10,406 bases of DNA from Brachionus koreanus. Lineage: Eukaryota; Rotifera; Eurotatoria; Ploima; Brachionidae. Every line of letters begins with the position of its first letter. The first letter of the stretch is position 1. The notes beneath the pieces are model-generated. The model searched no databases, was not told the DNA's origin, and saw only the letters and a program-made list of their open reading frames with translations. Of the stretch, positions 7,501 to 10,406 are shown one piece after another. The position numbers and the translations under genes are program-made. The stretch lies in the NCBI GenBank assembly GCA_016987375.1, contig PJRA01000077.1:53512-63917 (forward strand), given 5' to 3'.

Positions 7501-10368
7501 AGAGCATACAGACATTTTAGTTCGATCGGCATTTCAATGTCTCCAATTGGTGGTTACTGACTTTTTGTCCATGATCAAAGCACAATACTTGAGTTTGGCA
7601 ATTAATGTAGTGGCAAAATTCGGCGCACAAGAACAAGATTTGAACATTTCATTGACTGCTATTGTTCTTTTATGGAATATAAGCGATTATATGTTTCAGA
7701 AAAGTGACGATTTAGTCAGAGAACTAAAATCGAATCAAACTGAATCTCTCGAATCTATTTGGATGGTACTTTTCAGCAGGTTAATCATCTTTATTATCTA
7801 TTAAATATTGAGTCACTTTTTTTTATTTTTTATTTTATTTTATTTTTTTTTTTTTTCATCAGACTTATCAAGTCAAGTCAAGTCAAATCAACTACAGGAA
7901 TACAAGAATATTAATATTATTTATTTATTTAAATTGCTTTTTACTTAAGATAAAATAAAAAAAAAAGAAAAAAGAAAATTATTAATCTAAAATATTTTAT
8001 TTATTTAGACTTGGACAATTGTGTGTCGATTCGAGACCAGCTGTGCGAAAAAGTGCTTGTCAAACATTATTTTGCACGATATCATCACATGGCTCAGTGC
8101 TCAATATTGATTTGCATTGGAAAGATTTAATATGGTCAGTGCTATTTCCATTATTGGAACAGGTTCGTCACTTTACCAATACAGCATCAAGAGAACGTGA
8201 CAAAATGGCAAATCAGCCAAATTTTTTAATGCATCATTCGCGAGACACTGCCGAAAAACAATGGGCCGAAACAAGTGTTCTCACATTGTCAGGCGTAACT
8301 CGTGTATTCAATTCCAAATGTTCAATGCTTATTAAGTTATCAGACGATCAATTTCACAAGATGTGGACATTTCTATTGAATATAATTGAAAATTTTGCAT
8401 TGAGTAAAAATTCTGAAATATCTATATCGGCATTGAGAGGCTTTCATGAGTTGCTTGGCAATCAAAATTACTTTGCATCTGCATCCTCATTTAGTCAGAG
8501 TTCAGCATCATCAGTGCAAAGTGTTGCGGCTGCGGCTGCAGCTGCTTCGCTTGTATTGCCAAATGGTACATCAGATAAGTCGGACAGCTTAACAAACATA
8601 GCAGCAAAATCTTTGGACATATTGCAGTGGATGTCTGCCTGGAAAACATGGTTGAACATAGGCAATTCAATGACATCCAGCATATCGAATTCTGATTATT
8701 GGCCTCCACCAGGACAAACATTTCTTACTTGTTACATTGACCTTGTGTTCGTTATCGTAGACAAGTTGGCTCCTGCATCAAAATTTTTCGATAAGGACTT
8801 TGAGAATTTTTCTTCTATACTTGACAAAATGTTAAATGTACCAGTGTTAAGTAGTGATTATTCGACATTTATACTTATGCAAACAGATTCAAATTTAACT
8901 CCACTACAAAATTCAGCTTTGAATACACTTAAAAATTTTATAAAAGTAATTTAAAAAAATAAACAATTTTTTTTTTTTGCATTTAATATGATAAAAAATT
9001 TAATTTTCAAAGCTTCTAAAAACTAATGATCAAAATTTTCAAAACATTTTTTTGCCACTTGTATTTCAACGCTTGCTCTCCTTTGTGCTATTTGCATGTT
9101 ACAAAAACAACAACAACAATGAACGTCCAACAAAACCAAATGAAATTGTTAATGTAAATTATGTTCCATTTGGTGAACGAGCACTCATAGTTTTGACAAA
9201 TTTGTATGACGAAACTGCCACAAATGAATGTGTCATTGAGAATTGTATTCTCAAATCAATAATTCAAGTAAAATAAAATAAATTTATTGTTGATTTTTTT
9301 TCCCGATAATTATGGCTTCATAGAATTTTTTTTTTAATTCTTAAATTCAATTAGTATAAAATTTAAATTACTCTAATAGACTCTGTATGTGCCATTGTCG
9401 TTGAAGTATTCATGTCCGAACTCGTCCACTTGGAAACTAAGCATAGAATGTTTGTTCAAAATTTTAAAAAAAGCTTTGCCTATAACATTCAAAAGAAGCA
9501 AGAGCTTCGAAACAATGTGGCTCGATTTGGCAAACACATTTGAAGATTTCTTATTTTCTAAAAAGTATTTTTCATTTTTTATATTTATTAGTAAAATAAT
9601 AAAAAAAAATATACAATAAATAAAAAAATTAAAAAAAGTGTGTCTTCTAATGATTTGCCCTTGGAAACAATTCAAAAAGACGAATTGATTGATTGTCAAG
9701 TAATAGAACTAATTGGTAATGAAATACTCACTCATGCCAATCAAATACCACAACAGTTTGTGCAAAGAATTCTCTCTATTCTAAACAAAGGATCACTTTA
9801 TTCGAATACATTCGAGAATTTTCTTGATCTAGACTCAAGTCGCAAGAATAGAGAAGAATTTTCCAAGTCTTGCTTCGAAACATTGCTGCGATTTTCATTT
9901 ACCAACACCAACGAGGCCGTCCAAGATGGCAATCTCACCAAAATGGCTTTGCTTAGCATGCTAAGTCGATGTAAAGAAATTGTTGAACGATATTCACATG
10001 ACGAGCGTTTCAATGGAAACATTCCTTTGTCTAAGTAATCTAACAAAAATAATCTCTTCTTTAGAATACAATTTAAACTTTAAAGAGCTAGGACTAATGA
10101 AATGATAGGAGCTCTGAAAGCTCTTAGCACTTTGATAGCTGCTTTGAATAAAACTCAAAAAAATACAAGTAAATTATTAATTAAAGAAATTGAAATCACA
10201 AATAGTTATTTGTTCATTTAACTAAATTAAGTTCAACCAGTTGTTTGGGATCAGCTAAAAGAAATGTATCCAATTTTAGTCGAGAGTACTAGATCGCCAT
10301 CGAACCAAATATGCGCCATTCTAAGGGAAGTTCTGCAAAAATATATTGTATTTTTTAAATTTCCGTAA
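4511..10368 (+). CDS. MON2: MON2 homologue, Golgi/endosome trafficking scaffold, ten exons
   Basis: Modelled exons are 4511-4676, 4738-5237, 5320-5445, 5531-7779, 8009-8945, 9013-9267, 9380-9564, 9639-10034, 10086-10168 and 10232-10368. They join in phase to 1677 residues; human MON2 has about 1717. The start ATG has a good context (AAGATGG). Residues 1-200 match the DCB region (for example NLSSDLSNLSSETKRKF and SQDAYMLLQ). The next part matches the HUS/Sec7_N region (FILKERICPLLIKLFSPS; SEIFLSLLTKFM). Further motifs are DSRPAVRKSACQTLF (about 1021-1035), HHSRDTAEKQWAET, NYVPFGERAL, PLSLKYSCP, LANTFEDFLFSK and REEFSKSCFETLLRFSF. Like other MON2 proteins it has no catalytic Sec7 domain. In yeast and animals MON2 works with DOP1 and a Neo1/ATP9A-type flippase in endosome-to-Golgi transport. 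The middle is one 2249-base exon, and the last third is cut by six introns. The stop at 10366 aligns with the family C-terminus, though GTAAAA there could also be a donor to an exon outside the window. Confidence 0.95.
6038..6103 (+). repeat. Serine tract with a (TCG)9 microsatellite in MON2 exon 4
   Basis: Twenty-two codons encode 17 Ser, one Ala and four Ser (residues about 434-455). Mixed TCT and TCA codons flank nine uninterrupted TCG codons at 6056-6082. The tract falls where MON2 proteins vary in length between conserved helices, so it is probably a tolerated disordered loop. The pure TCG core should be prone to length change. Read in another frame, the same repeat gives a spurious arginine run. 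Confidence 0.9.
7780..8008 (+). other. Longest MON2 intron, with an unused acceptor
   Basis: At 229 bases this intron is about three times the usual size here. It begins GTTAAT and ends TTATTTAG, joining AG to A to make the arginine before LGQLCVDSR, as the protein family requires. A long T-rich tract followed by CATCAG at 7857-7862 forms a second, stronger-looking acceptor. The pentamer repeat at 7868-7892 lies just beyond it. Use of that site would lead to a stop after about 17 codons. Confidence 0.8.
7868..7892 (+). repeat. Pentanucleotide tandem repeat (TCAAG)
   Basis: There are five units: three exact TCAAG, then TCAAA and TCAAC. They lie inside the 229-base MON2 intron, six bases after the unused CAG acceptor. 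Confidence 0.85.
8526..8546 (+). repeat. Alanine tract in MON2 exon 5
   Basis: Seven alanine codons (mixed GCG, GCT and GCA, residues about 1187-1193) follow a Ser/Gln-rich stretch, SQSSASSVQSV. Mixed codons suggest an old or stabilised tract. It sits in a length-variable loop. Confidence 0.85.
9106..9120 (+). repeat. Asparagine tract in MON2 exon 6
   Basis: Four AAC codons and one AAT encode five Asn (residues about 1358-1362), a short distance before the conserved NYVPFGERAL block. It is another short low-complexity insertion in a variable loop. Confidence 0.8.
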
Positions 10369-10406
10369 AAATGGTCGAAAAGCAAAAAAAAAAACAATTT
10401 AATTAT

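Noticed and set aside
7863..7912. Possible coding exon containing the TCAAG repeat
   Set aside because: It ends in a stop, has no good donor, and would interrupt a conserved junction in MON2.
8491..8721. Open frames on the - strand opposite MON2 exon 5
   Set aside because: The alanine and serine coding tracts on the + strand keep the opposite strand open; the true exon is fixed by MON2 similarity.
9373..9699. 108-residue open frame on the - strand
   Set aside because: It spans two MON2 exons and the intron between them, and its middle is a low-complexity Phe/Ile/Lys stretch from AT-rich intron DNA.
1..10406. Mobile element, CRISPR array, viral or bacterial operon
   Set aside because: I saw no terminal repeats, transposase or polymerase motifs, regularly spaced repeats, or prokaryotic gene packing.

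Overview
The window reads as a compact, very AT-rich (roughly three-quarters A+T by eye) animal nuclear genome. The evidence is spliceosomal introns of mostly 50-110 bases, a eukaryotic tRNA-Ala(AGC) without an encoded CCA tail and with the ATCGAT T-loop typical of animal tRNA-Ala, and two conserved eukaryotic genes whose exons join into continuous reading frames. A rotifer or another small AT-rich lophotrochozoan would fit, but the lineage is inference. Nothing points to bacteria, plasmids, viruses or transposons.

Layout: bases 1-92 look like the last coding stretch of an unidentified gene on the + strand. NOP9, a Pumilio-repeat nucleolar factor for 18S rRNA maturation, starts only 36 bases later and runs from 129 to 2224 in six exons (596 codons). 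A gene-poor stretch follows, holding a single tRNA-Ala on the - strand (2704-2776). A two-exon gene at 3465-3878 encodes an unrecognised glycine-zipper protein of 120 residues. After another non-coding stretch, MON2, a Golgi/endosome trafficking scaffold related to large Arf-GEFs, fills 4511-10368 in ten exons (1677 codons) and appears complete. The exon structures were built by hand from splice signals, phase and recalled family similarity; every junction keeps phase.

The genes do not form a pathway: NOP9 serves ribosome biogenesis, the tRNA serves translation, and MON2 serves membrane traffic. The most notable points are a strong preference for AAG at 3' splice sites (12 of 15 modelled introns, with no CAG), the repeated glycine-zipper protein with a possible N-myristoylation site and an in-frame retainable intron, and an apparently unused pyrimidine-rich acceptor in the longest MON2 intron. 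I see no previously undescribed multi-gene system.
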